64,000 nucleotides of DNA, taken from positions 1 through 64,000 of the forward strand of contig NZ_QEVW01000015.1 of assembly GCF_003287275.1 (NCBI RefSeq), read 5' to 3'. The notes under the pieces were generated by a model. That model saw nothing but the letters and a program-made list of their open reading frames with translations. It had not been told where the DNA came from and made no database searches. How positions within the stretch are numbered: the stretch's first letter is position 1; the number at the start of each line of letters is the position of its first letter. Shown one piece after another: positions 25,512-33,882 of this stretch. The stretch comes from Paenibacillus taichungensis. GTDB taxonomy: Bacteria; Bacillota; Bacilli; Paenibacillales; Paenibacillaceae. Position numbers and translations under genes: made by a program.

Positions 25512-26246
25512 TCAAGCCTTAACCGCGGCAATCATCAGAAACATCGGTCGACGATTCTCGTCTCGCATACCTGGAACCTGCTCCATCATCTCAGGGGATG
25601 GCTTGGACTCGGCTACCTGTTGAATGACAAAACCAGCTTGAATCAATTCATTCAGATGAGTCGCCATCGTCCGATGATATTTCACCACGTCCTGGTTCAG
25701 AAAGTTCGCTACCCGCTGCCCTTCCTCTTGATAATGATCCACAGGCCAATGCAGTATTTCACCTTGAGGTCCATAATGCCAGTCCTGCTCCGCCCGCGCC
25801 GTGAAGATGGGATGCTCCGCAGACAAGACAAACGTCCCTCCTTGGACAAGATATTTATTTATTTTTGCGTATACCTGATCCAGACGCTCAATATAATGCA
25901 AAGCCAGGGAGCTGATCACCACATCAAATTGTCCAGGTGCAAAATCGATATCCTCAATCGCCATACGCTGGTACTCAATCTGAGGATCATCCGTCATCTC
26001 GCGTGCACGTTGCAGCATATTTTCAGACAGATCCACGCCAACCACAGAACTAGCCTGTTGCTCACGTGCATATCGACAGTGCCAACCAAAGCCGCACCCC
26101 AGATCCAGTACGTTCTTGCCCTTTAATTCCGGTAGCATCGTTTGCAGTTCATGCCACTCGCCTGCGGCCTCCAGCCCTTGGGTTGACCGGGCCATCTGAC
26201 TGTAATTGCTGAAAAACTCGGCTTCATCGTATTTGTTTTGCTTCAT
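25512..26246 (-). CDS. Class I SAM-dependent methyltransferase
   Basis: 244 residues, Rossmann methyltransferase. Motif I VLDLGCGFGWHCRYA (46-60), motif II acidic VVGVDLSENML, motif III EDIDFAPGQFDVVISSLALHY (region 97-117), and the post-motif LVQGGTFVLSAEHP. It transfers a methyl group from SAM to an unidentified small molecule. The ATG at 26246 follows GGGAGG. It is divergent from the MATE pump and both might be served by the 26247-26413 region, though the tandem operator sits nearer the pump. Confidence 0.9.
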   Translation of the reverse strand: MKQNKYDEAEFFSNYSQMARSTQGLEAAGEWHELQTMLPELKGKNVLDLGCGFGWHCRYAREQQASSVVGVDLSENMLQRAREMTDDPQIEYQRMAIEDIDFAPGQFDVVISSLALHYIERLDQVYAKINKYLVQGGTFVLSAEHPIFTARAEQDWHYGPQGEILHWPVDHYQEEGQRVANFLNQDVVKYHRTMATHLNELIQAGFVIQQVAESKPSPEMMEQVPGMRDENRRPMFLMIAAVKA

Positions 26247-26352
26247 AAAGAGATTCCCTCCCGTATCATAAAAGGTGCTCTATTAACTCTACCATATAAA
26301 CGGTCATCTTTTGGAAAAGTTGCCAACCAAATTCACGGTATGTTATTATACA

Positions 26353-26400
26353 GAACGAACGTTCAGTATAATATAATATAGAACGAACGTTCAGTATAAT
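26353..26400 (+). promoter_or_regulatory. Tandem TetR-type operator over promoter boxes
   Basis: The 20-nt unit GAACGAACGTTCAGTATAAT occurs twice, at 26353-26372 and 26381-26400, period 28. Each contains the inverted repeat GAACG-AA-CGTTC and ends in a perfect TATAAT. Binding would block transcription of the MATE gene. No TetR gene is within the window's vicinity. Confidence 0.72.
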
Positions 26401-26413
26401 AACGGAGGTCATC

Positions 26414-27769
26414 ATGAACACAAATTGGACGCATCCATTAGAAAGGCAATCTGTAGGTAAGGCATTTGTAAGCTACCTCGTGCCTTCCATATTAGGGATG
26501 CTCGTTATCGCTTTCAACTTTATTATCGACGGTATTATGGTTGGTCACAAGCTTGGGTCTACAGCGCTCGCCGGAATCGGGATTGCTTCTCCTGTCTATA
26601 CGCTTTTTGTAGCCATGTCGCTATGGATTGGAATGGGCGGGGCAACTTTGTATTCCACCTATATGGGTAAGAAGGATCTCACGACAGCGAGACAACTCTT
26701 CACCAAATCCATTACGATTATTTTGCTGATTACGATGGTTATTGGATATACGGCATATTCTTTTAGAGATAAACTTGTCTTCGCGCTTGGTGCCAATACT
26801 GAAACATTCCCGTTTGCTGCGGACTATATGAATATTATGCTGTTGTTCGGTTTTGTCTTTACCATTGAGAATGCACTCACTATTTTTGTTCGGAACGACG
26901 GAAATCCCAATACGTCCATGTATGCTCAGATTACGTTTGCAGTAGCCAATATTGTGCTTAACTATATAACGTTATACGTGCTGGAATGGGGTGTACGTGG
27001 TGTTGCGATGGGTACAATTGTATCGGCATCTCTGGCACTTCTAGTGTTGCTAACTCACTTTTTCAGGAAAAATAACAATCTCAAATTCACCCGATTCAAA
27101 TGGAGTACCAAACTGCTGGCTTCCATTGCACTCATTGGTTTTCCCAGCTTCCTGGCTGAACTGGGCATGTCCGTCTTCTCCATCTCTCACAACATCTCAC
27201 TGGATCGGATTGCGGGCACGGATGGCGTAGCGTCTTTTACAGTCTTGAACTATATTCATGGTGTTGTTCTGCTGGCATTTCTTGGTCTGGCCTCCGCTGC
27301 CCAACCTTTGGTCAGTTATTATCACGGAGCCAAACAGATGGATCGGGAAAAACAGACCATTCGCTTAGCCTCCAGAACGGCTCTGGCATGTGGGGTTCTG
27401 CTGTTACTCGTTGTACAACTGGGCGCACCTTATTTTGTGCAAATCTTCGGGAACTTCAGTGCCAGCGTGACGGATAACGCCGTGTACGGTTTGCGAATCT
27501 TTACTTTTGCATACTTGTTCATGGGTATTAACTTTGTTATGAGTACGTACTTCCAATCTGTCGGAAATGCCAAAATGGCCATCTGGATTACAGCAGCACG
27601 CGAGATGATTATTATGGTTGCATTGATTGCGATCCTCCCTTCATTCTTGGGTGTCACTGGCGTTTGGCTTGCCGTTCCGCTATCCGAGTTGGCAGTTCTG
27701 GTGACTATCGGCATGTACTACAAAAAAAGAGCCGTCTCTGAACGGATAAACGGTTTAACGATTGAATAA
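26414..27769 (+). CDS. MATE-family efflux transporter
   Basis: 451 residues, about 12 membrane segments in two repeats, the normal MATE length. It resembles the MepA/DinF branch: N-terminal FNFIIDGIMVGHKLGSTALA and internal GIGIASPVYTLF and ASAAQPLVSYYHGAK. MATE pumps exchange Na+ or H+ for cationic drugs or metabolites. The ATG follows GGAGG directly. The tandem operator just upstream implies induction by a TetR-family ligand. A strong terminator follows 17 nt after the stop, so it is monocistronic. Confidence 0.93.
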   Translation: MNTNWTHPLERQSVGKAFVSYLVPSILGMLVIAFNFIIDGIMVGHKLGSTALAGIGIASPVYTLFVAMSLWIGMGGATLYSTYMGKKDLTTARQLFTKSITIILLITMVIGYTAYSFRDKLVFALGANTETFPFAADYMNIMLLFGFVFTIENALTIFVRNDGNPNTSMYAQITFAVANIVLNYITLYVLEWGVRGVAMGTIVSASLALLVLLTHFFRKNNNLKFTRFKWSTKLLASIALIGFPSFLAELGMSVFSISHNISLDRIAGTDGVASFTVLNYIHGVVLLAFLGLASAAQPLVSYYHGAKQMDREKQTIRLASRTALACGVLLLLVVQLGAPYFVQIFGNFSASVTDNAVYGLRIFTFAYLFMGINFVMSTYFQSVGNAKMAIWITAAREMIIMVALIAILPSFLGVTGVWLAVPLSELAVLVTIGMYYKKRAVSERINGLTIE

Positions 27770-27786
27770 AGCATATGCATGTGAAC

Positions 27787-27834
27787 AACCAAAAGACCTG
27801 CTTGATCTAAAGAGATCAGGCAGGTCTTTTGGTT
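27787..27834. terminator. Terminator after MATE gene
   Basis: AACCAAAAGACCTGC pairs with GCAGGTCTTTTGGTT; works in both directions. Confidence 0.9.
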
Positions 27835-27918
27835 GAGCCAATCTGCTATAACTTATGAATTAGCTCGCTCGTTTAAAATATTTTATATTCAGTTTTATAG
27901 TAGGTTCTGTATTACATC

Positions 27919-28275
27919 TTATACCCGAATATCAAATCGGCCATTGCTGTCCGTCGTTGCATTGGCAATTTCTTGCGGGGATGCTGCTTGCATTCCATTG
28001 GCTGGTGGTTTGGCCGGCGGCGCTTCTTTGGTTGCGGTTGTACCGCTGCTCTGGGAACTTTGCTGCGAGATTTGAGCTTCGATTTGCTTGATTTGCTGCT
28101 GTATCTGCTTCGTTTTGGTCTCCTTGGTTTTCTCATCGTCCTTGCTGGATTGCACTTTCTCCAATTCGGCCTCAAGCTTCGTCTTTTGTTTTTCTAGCTC
28201 GCTTGTGCTGTTCGAACTCGATGAAGATGTGGATATGTAGGATGTCGTGGAACTTGCTGCTGAAGAAATATTCAT
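27919..28275 (-). CDS. FlxA-like coiled-coil protein
   Basis: 118 residues from the ATG at 28275 (GGAGGAGATC upstream); 22 more codons upstream lack a site. Residues 1-25 are Ser/Thr-rich, 26-75 form a coiled coil (LEKQKTKLEAELEKVQSS and QIQQQIKQIEAQIS), and the tail is Pro/Ala/Thr-rich ending DIRV. The layout fits FlxA-like proteins, which in E. coli are under flagellar sigma control but have no known function. No flagellar genes are nearby, so a link is not supported. Confidence 0.75.
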   Translation of the reverse strand: MNISSAASSTTSYISTSSSSSNSTSELEKQKTKLEAELEKVQSSKDDEKTKETKTKQIQQQIKQIEAQISQQSSQSSGTTATKEAPPAKPPANGMQAASPQEIANATTDSNGRFDIRV

Positions 28276-28341
28276 CGTTGATCTCCTCCTCTTTCTTGGT
28301 TCCACTATATCCCATACAGACGATAGGAACGTTAAATTCAA

Positions 28342-28597
28342 CTGAAAGGTTGCTGAATGGGTTCTTTATTAGAAACTTTCTAACATTTTTTGAAAATCTC
28401 CTATGATTCACCTATGATAGGCCATGCTGCATGCATTTTTTTCATATTTCAGCAACAGATCTTCCCTTTTAACCCCTTTGGAGAATCACTGTACAGAAAA
28501 AATATCGGCTTAGAGACACAGTAATATCGTTACTCAATTATTGTTTAGGTTTTATCAACAAGAGATCAACAAAACTTTTTATTAAGAGGTGTATTTT
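28342..28597. other. Intergenic region, no gene seen
   Basis: AT-rich; contains the inverted pair around TTCTTTATTAGAAACTTTCTAA near 28360-28382 in part, but no clear terminator or promoter. Confidence 0.3.
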
Positions 28598-28891
28598 ATG
28601 AATGTCATTACCATTTGTGCGATTCTAAAAGCAAAACCTGGGCAAGAGGAACAGCTACGCGATGAATTGATCAAACTTATTGAACCGTCTCGTGCAGAGA
28701 AAGGTTGTATACAATACAAGCTGCATAAATCGCATGAAAAAGAAGACACATATGTTTTTTATGAGTCTTGGGCTGACGAAAATGCCATAATCGCACATGT
28801 GAATACCGAGCATTATCAAACATACCAGAAAAATATAGAAACCATAATTGACAGCATGGATGTGTATCATTTGGAAAGCATTGAGACATAA
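28598..28891 (+). CDS. Antibiotic biosynthesis monooxygenase (ABM) domain protein
   Basis: 97 residues from the ATG at 28598, preceded by AGAGGTG; a GTG three codons upstream overlaps that site. Single ferredoxin-like ABM domain: ITICAILKAKPGQEEQLRDE, then LIEPSRAEKGCIQYKLHKS and YVFYESWADENAIIAHVNTE. These dimeric cytoplasmic proteins act on quinones (YgiN-like) or other small aromatics, mostly without cofactor. The terminator at 28973-29000 isolates it from the MFS gene. Confidence 0.9.
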   Translation: MNVITICAILKAKPGQEEQLRDELIKLIEPSRAEKGCIQYKLHKSHEKEDTYVFYESWADENAIIAHVNTEHYQTYQKNIETIIDSMDVYHLESIET

Positions 28892-28972
28892 GGTCAAAGC
28901 TAAGTACGTTGTTATTGTTTATGTAAAAATCAATCGATTCTCCAATTGGTATTATTATTGTATCCAACGAGA

Positions 28973-29000
28973 AAAGTTTCTTTTATAGAAACTTTTTTTC
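28973..29000 (+). terminator. Terminator after ABM gene
   Basis: AAAGTTTC-TTTTATA-GAAACTTTTTTTC. Confidence 0.85.
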
Positions 29001-29058
29001 TTTATTTGAACTCAATTAAGTTCTCACTTAATATTGGCCTACATAAGGAGGTGAAAGT

Positions 29059-30252
29059 ATGAATTCAAAAATTTTTATAGCACTAATGTCACTTGCAATA
29101 AGTGCTTTTGCTATTGGAACGACAGAATTTGTTATTGTCGGTATTCTGCAAGAGGTAGCCACCGATCTTGGCATATCGGTAACGCAAGCTGGCACCCTGG
29201 TCTCAGGGTATGCAGTGGCCCTTGCTATTGGAACCCCAATCGTCGTAGTTATTACCGGGAAATTACCTAAAAAAGGATATCTGGTGTTCCTAATGATTGT
29301 CTTCACTTTAGGGAATGCTCTAGCAGCAATATCTTCCACCTATTTCCTTTTGCTCTTATCTAGGATAATTACAGCTATTGCACATGGTGTATTTTTCGCT
29401 GTTGCAGCTACAGTGGCCGCAGATATGGTGCCTGCTAACAAGAAAGGCACCGCCATCTCCATTATGTTCACCGGGTTAACCGTCGCTACCATTTTGGGTG
29501 TTCCCCTTGGAACCTATATCGGGCAGGAATTTGGTTGGCGTATGTCATTTGCCGTGGTCGCAGTTTTAGGGCTGATAGCCTTGTTGGTCAGTCTTGTGGC
29601 AGTAGAAAAAGTCCCACGTTCAATGCACTCACCGACCTTAAGAGCTGTTGGAAGTTTGATTGTTAATCCTCGAATCATCACTGCCTTGTTAATGACGATT
29701 CTTGGTTTCGGTGGAACCTTTGCTTTATTCACGTATATCTCTCCTATCCTTGAAGAGATTAGCCGCTACTCATCTTCGTCTATTTCATGGCTACTGCTGA
29801 TTTACGGAGTTGCTGTAGCCATTGGAAATATTATCGGGGGTAAATTAGCAAATGGACATCCTGTAAAGGCACTTCGATTCGTATTTCTGTTTCAGGGCAT
29901 TGCTCTGCTGCTCCAAATATGGCTATTGCCAAACAAGACGCTCACCATTTTGTCCCTCATATTAATGGGTTTCTTCGCTTTTATGATGTCTCCTGGCGTA
30001 CAGGCTTACATTCTAATGCTCGCAGAAAAGCTGGTTCCTTCTGCCAAGGATGTCGCTTCTGCATTAAACATCTCTGCATTTAATATTGGGATCGCTGCTG
30101 GTTCAACATTGGGTGGGCTTGCAGTAGACCACTTGCATATGATGGACACGGCTTGGATCGGTGCAATTATGGCAGGATTCGCCTTTTTACTGGCAGCTAT
30201 AAACTACAGAATGGATAATAAACAGAATCTTTTTGTTGAGGAGAGAGGATAA
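29059..30252 (+). CDS. MFS transporter, DHA1 (YdhP/AraJ-like)
   Basis: 397 residues, about 12 spans. The first helix has the DHA1 signature AFAIGTTEFVIVGILQEVATDL, seen in YdhP, AraJ and PbuE-type exporters (I cite it in parts). Also GVPLGTYIGQEFGWR in helix 5 (motif C) and FGTF-like GGTFALFTYISPIL in the middle. It probably exports a small metabolite or drug. The ATG at 29059 has a perfect AAGGAGGTG site. Its stop touches the start of the UPF0303 gene, so the two are translated together. Confidence 0.92.
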   Translation: MNSKIFIALMSLAISAFAIGTTEFVIVGILQEVATDLGISVTQAGTLVSGYAVALAIGTPIVVVITGKLPKKGYLVFLMIVFTLGNALAAISSTYFLLLLSRIITAIAHGVFFAVAATVAADMVPANKKGTAISIMFTGLTVATILGVPLGTYIGQEFGWRMSFAVVAVLGLIALLVSLVAVEKVPRSMHSPTLRAVGSLIVNPRIITALLMTILGFGGTFALFTYISPILEEISRYSSSSISWLLLIYGVAVAIGNIIGGKLANGHPVKALRFVFLFQGIALLLQIWLLPNKTLTILSLILMGFFAFMMSPGVQAYILMLAEKLVPSAKDVASALNISAFNIGIAAGSTLGGLAVDHLHMMDTAWIGAIMAGFAFLLAAINYRMDNKQNLFVEERG

Positions 30253-30711
30253 ATGGATTTAAAATCACTAGAACTATTAGAGGAAGAATTAGAATTTACA
30301 AGTTTTAGCCATCAAGATGCTCTTGTCATTGGTAACCAGATTGTGCAGTATGCTCAAGAAAACAACGTAGCGGTGGCCGTGCATATTGAACGTAACCGAG
30401 TTCCCGTGTTTACCCATCTCATGGATGGTACTTCGGAGGAGAACTACGTATGGTTATTTCGCAAAAAACGGATTGTTGATCACTATAACCGCAGTTCTGC
30501 CTACATCGACCAGCGCTTTATCCAAAGTGGTGCTTCTCATTCAGAACACTCCCTGCTTTCTATTGCAGAATATCAAGCAGTTGGGGGTTCTATTCCTATC
30601 CGTGTCAAGGGTGTTGGCGTAGTCGGATCTGTAACGGTTGGCGGATTAACCGGCGAGTTGGATCATGCTTACGCAGTTGAGGGCATTCGCCTGTTTTTAA
30701 AAGGAGAATAA
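30253..30711 (+). CDS. UPF0303 / heme-degrading-domain protein
   Basis: 152 residues, GlcG/HbpS-like fold (Haem_degrading family). Marks: EFTSFSHQDALVIGNQIVQY, VWLFRKKRIVDHYNRSS and the Gly-rich end IPIRVKGVGVVGSVTVGGL, then DHAYAVEGIRLFL. Family members are annotated as heme-binding or degrading, but biochemical proof for this subgroup is thin. The ATG directly follows the MFS stop (GGATAAATG), indicating translational coupling and joint function. A terminator follows at 30749. Confidence 0.9.
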   Translation: MDLKSLELLEEELEFTSFSHQDALVIGNQIVQYAQENNVAVAVHIERNRVPVFTHLMDGTSEENYVWLFRKKRIVDHYNRSSAYIDQRFIQSGASHSEHSLLSIAEYQAVGGSIPIRVKGVGVVGSVTVGGLTGELDHAYAVEGIRLFLKGE

Positions 30712-30748
30712 GTGTCCAATGGTTATGGTCATAACCACTTAAATATAC

Positions 30749-30789
30749 CGGAGAGGGTTTGGGCGTAAAGCTCTTTCCCTCTCTTTTTC
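30749..30789 (+). terminator. Terminator of MFS-UPF0303 operon
   Basis: GGAGAGGG, 19-nt loop, CCCTCTC then TTTTTC. Confidence 0.75.
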
Positions 30790-30929
30790 ATTTGTAATGA
30801 GGTCAGCATAAAGAATGTAATCAGTTTATATGTCAATAATTCAATTATAATAATTTCCCGCTTTCAGTAAAACTGAAACTACATCGTTAGTCATAAAGAC
30901 AAAATTAAAGGATGCTTAGAGGTGAAAAA

Positions 30930-31664
30930 ATGGATCAATATGAGGTTGCAACCCTAAAAAAAGGACTACTCATTCTAGACGCGTTGCAACAAGGTGTACC
31001 CATGAGACTGACTGAGATCATGCATCGGTTTAACCTTAACAAGTCTACAACTTTCCGTCTGCTATATACGCTGGAAGTGACAGGATTTATTCAAAAAGAT
31101 GGTCACACGTACAAAGCTTCTGAATTAAAGGGACACCATTCATCGTCTGCTAACACTCGACTTAATTGGTTAGTTGTTCCAACCCTGCATCAATTAGCAC
31201 AGGATCTTGGCGAAACTGCCTATATCGGAGTTTTAGATGGAATGAAAGTCATGACAGTTCAAGTGGTGGAGGGCAATCATGCCATCCGTAGCCATACACG
31301 TGTAGGTGATTCCGCTTATGCCCATCTAAGTGCCTTTGGGAAAGTTATCTTGGCGCACCTAAGTGATGAACAACTAAAAAAAATGCTTACACACCTCACC
31401 CAGCACAAAGCAACAAGGCATACCTTTGACGACAACCATTTATTAAAAGAGCATCTAAACGTAATACGTCAACAAGGATACGCCATTGATGATGAAGAAA
31501 CAGAAGTGGGTTTACGCTGCGTTGCTGCTCCAATATTTTATAATGGTAAAGTGATTGCAGCATTGGCTATATCCGGCCCTGCCGCGCGATTAAGTCGAAA
31601 GAGAGACCGTGCGTTAAGTAAAAAATTGAAGGAATGCAGTGCACAAATTACCGGCCTACTTTGA
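30930..31664 (+). CDS. IclR-family transcriptional regulator
   Basis: 244 residues from the ATG at 30930 (AGAGGTG 5 nt before); a start at 30912 would swallow that site. N-terminal winged helix: KKGLLILDALQQGVPMRLTE and FNLNKSTTFRLLYTLEVTGF. The C-terminal effector domain includes YIGVLDGMKVMTVQVVEG, SAYAHLSAFGKVILAHLSDE and EVGLRCVAAPIFYNGKVIAALAISGP (each part of the IclR core). Such regulators sense aromatic or sugar acids. Target genes may be the upstream MFS-UPF0303 pair; the downstream sugar operon has its own LacI control. Confidence 0.92.
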   Translation: MDQYEVATLKKGLLILDALQQGVPMRLTEIMHRFNLNKSTTFRLLYTLEVTGFIQKDGHTYKASELKGHHSSSANTRLNWLVVPTLHQLAQDLGETAYIGVLDGMKVMTVQVVEGNHAIRSHTRVGDSAYAHLSAFGKVILAHLSDEQLKKMLTHLTQHKATRHTFDDNHLLKEHLNVIRQQGYAIDDEETEVGLRCVAAPIFYNGKVIAALAISGPAARLSRKRDRALSKKLKECSAQITGLL

Positions 31665-31880
31665 CCCGCTCACCTGCTAAAATACAGCCCAAACATTGTG
31701 ATAATTGCAGTCCATAGAGTACGTAACCTGAACTGCGTAGTAAACTTTTTAGGTTCAAAATAAAAATGTCTTAAGACACTTGGCCTAAAAATACAGTCCT
31801 TTCGAGAAAATTCCTCCAAAGAAATTTCTTTAATTTCCAAGGAACTAAAAGGTAGCGCTTACAAACATCCAAAAAAAGGG
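31665..31880. other. Intergenic region with possible cre site
   Basis: No gene seen. TTTGTAAGCGCTACCT on the minus strand (about 31850-31865) matches a catabolite-responsive element at most positions, with two mismatches. It lies just upstream of the sugar operon promoter. Confidence 0.35.
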
Positions 31881-31909
31881 TTGCTAATTGAGAAACCATC
31901 CACTATGAT
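31881..31909 (+). promoter_or_regulatory. Sigma-A promoter of the sugar ABC operon
   Basis: -35 TTGCTA (31881-31886), 17 bp spacer, -10 TATGAT (31904-31909). The start site is expected near 31916, about 15 bp before the first LacI operator. Confidence 0.72.
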
Positions 31910-31930
31910 AATCTCATCAGTCCGGATAAT

Positions 31931-31952
31931 AAAGTTAAAGCACTTTAACTTT
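31931..31952. promoter_or_regulatory. LacI-family operator 1
   Basis: 22-bp palindrome with halves AAAGTTAAAGC and ACTTTAACTTT; one arm differs only at the centre from the GH8 gene operator. It lies directly downstream of the operon promoter. Confidence 0.85.
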
Positions 31953-32004
31953 CAACTACATAACATCAAATGAAACCTTTTATTTATGGGATAACTCAAT
32001 TCTG

Positions 32005-32026
32005 AAAGTTAAAGCGTTATAACTTT
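32005..32026. promoter_or_regulatory. LacI-family operator 2
   Basis: Halves AAAGTTAAAGC and GTTATAACTTT; the left half is identical to the other two operators. 74 bp from operator 1 (seven helical turns), suitable for looping, and 28 nt before the first permease. Confidence 0.8.
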
Positions 32027-32053
32027 ATATCAAATAGAAAGGTTGGTGTTTAT

Positions 32054-32947
32054 GTGACCCATCGCGAAAGCCGGCGGCAGACATTTTACATGTACCTCTT
32101 CATCTCTCCATGGCTTATCGGTTTCTTCGTGTTTGCCTTGTATCCGATTCTGTCATCCCTTTATTACAGCTTCACGGACTATGACATTATCCACCCGCCG
32201 AAATATGTCGGACTCGCGAATTACAAAGAAATGTTTCAAAATGACCTGTTTTGGAAATCTGTTGTCGTAACGGTGCGCTATACCTTTATCAGTGTACCGA
32301 TCCAGCTGCTGCTGGCACTCGGATTCGCTCTCCTGCTCAATGCGAAAATACCGTTCCGCGGATTTTTCCGCACGGCCATGTATTTTCCGAGCATGGTATC
32401 CGGCGTCGCCATGTCCTTGCTGTGGTACTGGATTTTCAACCCATCAATCGGTCTGTTCAATTACGTGCTGTCCTGGTTCGGCATTAGCGGCCCAGCCTGG
32501 CTCATGAGTCCCGATTATGCGCTTTACGCTCTGATGATTATGTCCTTCTGGACGGTGGGCTCAGGCATGATTCTCTTCCTTGCGGGACTTCAGGGGGTTC
32601 CTTCAAGTCTCGTGGAAGCCGCCAGGCTTGACGGTGCGGGACGCTTTCGAATTTTTCTGAATGTGACGCTGCCCATGATTTCACCGGTACTTTTGTTCCA
32701 GCTGATTATGGGCGTCATTGATTCTTTCCAGGTATTCACACAGGCGTATGTAATGACCCAAGGGGGTCCAAACTACTCGACCTGGTTCTATGTTTACAAC
32801 CTGTACACCAGCGCCTTCAAGGAATACAGGGCAGGCTACTCCTCGGCACTCGCTTGGGTGCTGCTGATCGTCGTCATGGCGTTTACGGCGCTCATTATCA
32901 AACTCTCGAACCGTTATGTTCACTATGAAGGAGGCGGACGCAAATGA
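32054..32947 (+). CDS. Sugar ABC transporter permease, MalF type
   Basis: 297 residues, six membrane spans. It starts with RQTFYMYLFISPWLIGFFVF and carries the cytoplasmic EAA loop EAARLDGAGRFRIFLNVTLP, which docks the ATPase. Start is GTG at 32054: it overlaps an ATG that is followed at once by TGA (ATGTGA), so the ATG cannot encode the protein. An AAAGG lies 11 nt upstream, a modest site. It overlaps the second permease by 4 nt. It forms the heterodimeric channel for oligosaccharide import; the ATPase is not encoded nearby and is probably a shared MsmX-type protein. Confidence 0.93.
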   Translation: MTHRESRRQTFYMYLFISPWLIGFFVFALYPILSSLYYSFTDYDIIHPPKYVGLANYKEMFQNDLFWKSVVVTVRYTFISVPIQLLLALGFALLLNAKIPFRGFFRTAMYFPSMVSGVAMSLLWYWIFNPSIGLFNYVLSWFGISGPAWLMSPDYALYALMIMSFWTVGSGMILFLAGLQGVPSSLVEAARLDGAGRFRIFLNVTLPMISPVLLFQLIMGVIDSFQVFTQAYVMTQGGPNYSTWFYVYNLYTSAFKEYRAGYSSALAWVLLIVVMAFTALIIKLSNRYVHYEGGGRK

Positions 32948-33828
32948 GTACGATTCCGACTGCCGGACCAGGGGCTTCACCTTCTGTGAATAAACGCCGG
33001 CGCAAAATTGACGCGTTCAGCATTGCCAGCTTCATTGCCCTGGTGGTCACAACCTTTCTTATGCTGCTCCCTTTGTTTTTCATGGTCTCGACCTCCCTGA
33101 AATCAAAGAAGGAACTGCTGACGTTTCCTCCGACCTTTCTGCCAGAATCCTGGCAGTGGAGTAACTACAGAGAAATTTTCGATACGCTGAACTTCGGTCA
33201 AATGTATATGAACAGTCTCATTATCGGCATTTTGACCGTTGTTGGCACCCTGTTTTCGTCAGCGCTTGCAGGCTACGGCTTCGCCAGATATCGGGGCAAG
33301 GGCAGCAACCTGTGGTTCATGCTCATGCTCAGCACCATGATGCTTCCATATCCGGCGATTATGATTCCGCAGTTCATTCTCTTTTCCAAGCTGAACTGGA
33401 TCGATACCTTCCTGCCGCTGATTGTCCCTGCGTTTTTTGGTTCGGCATACAACATCTTTTTGCTGCGACAGTTCTTCTCCACGCTTCCGGATGAGCTGTT
33501 TGACGCTGGACGCATCGATGGCTGCAGCGAGTTCCGGATGTGGCGACAGATCGCTTTGCCTCTATCCGGTCCGGCACTTGCAACCGTTGCGATCTTTGCC
33601 TTCATCTACAGCTGGAACGATCTTTTGACACCAGTGCTCTATTTAAGCTCATCGGATAAGTTTACGCTTCCGGTCGGTATGTCTTCCTTCACATCTTCGC
33701 GTTTCCGAATTCCGCCGTGGCATCTGCTCATGGTTGCCTCCGTACTCGCCATGCTGCCGATCGTGACTCTGTTTGCGATAGCCCAGAAGCGGTTTGTAGA
33801 AGGAATTGTACTTACAGGCATCAAGTAA
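32944..33828 (+). CDS. Sugar ABC transporter permease, MalG type
   Basis: 294 residues, six spans after a polar N-terminus of about 25 residues. The EAA-type loop is FDAGRIDGCSEFRMWRQIAL, slightly diverged from the canonical E-A-A start. It ends VEGIVLTGIK, the usual carbohydrate-permease tail. The ATG overlaps the previous stop as ATGA, so translation is coupled. Together with the MalF-type partner and the binding protein it imports an oligosaccharide. Confidence 0.93.
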   Translation: MSTIPTAGPGASPSVNKRRRKIDAFSIASFIALVVTTFLMLLPLFFMVSTSLKSKKELLTFPPTFLPESWQWSNYREIFDTLNFGQMYMNSLIIGILTVVGTLFSSALAGYGFARYRGKGSNLWFMLMLSTMMLPYPAIMIPQFILFSKLNWIDTFLPLIVPAFFGSAYNIFLLRQFFSTLPDELFDAGRIDGCSEFRMWRQIALPLSGPALATVAIFAFIYSWNDLLTPVLYLSSSDKFTLPVGMSSFTSSRFRIPPWHLLMVASVLAMLPIVTLFAIAQKRFVEGIVLTGIK

Positions 33829-33833
33829 AGGCT

Positions 33834-33848
33834 CCGCCGCAGGGGCGG
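33834..33848 (+). repeat. Hairpin CCGCC-N5-GGCGG between permease and binding protein
   Basis: Five GC pairs just before the binding protein gene and followed by seven A. Such hairpins often limit read-through or protect the 3' part of the transcript so the binding protein is made in excess. Role inferred. Confidence 0.4.
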
Positions 33849-33882
33849 CAAAAAAACTTGAATAAATGGGGGACTGTCGTTC

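Noticed and set aside
26353..26400. Tandem repeats read as a CRISPR array
   Set aside because: Only two copies with an 8-bp gap, overlapping promoter boxes; it is an operator.
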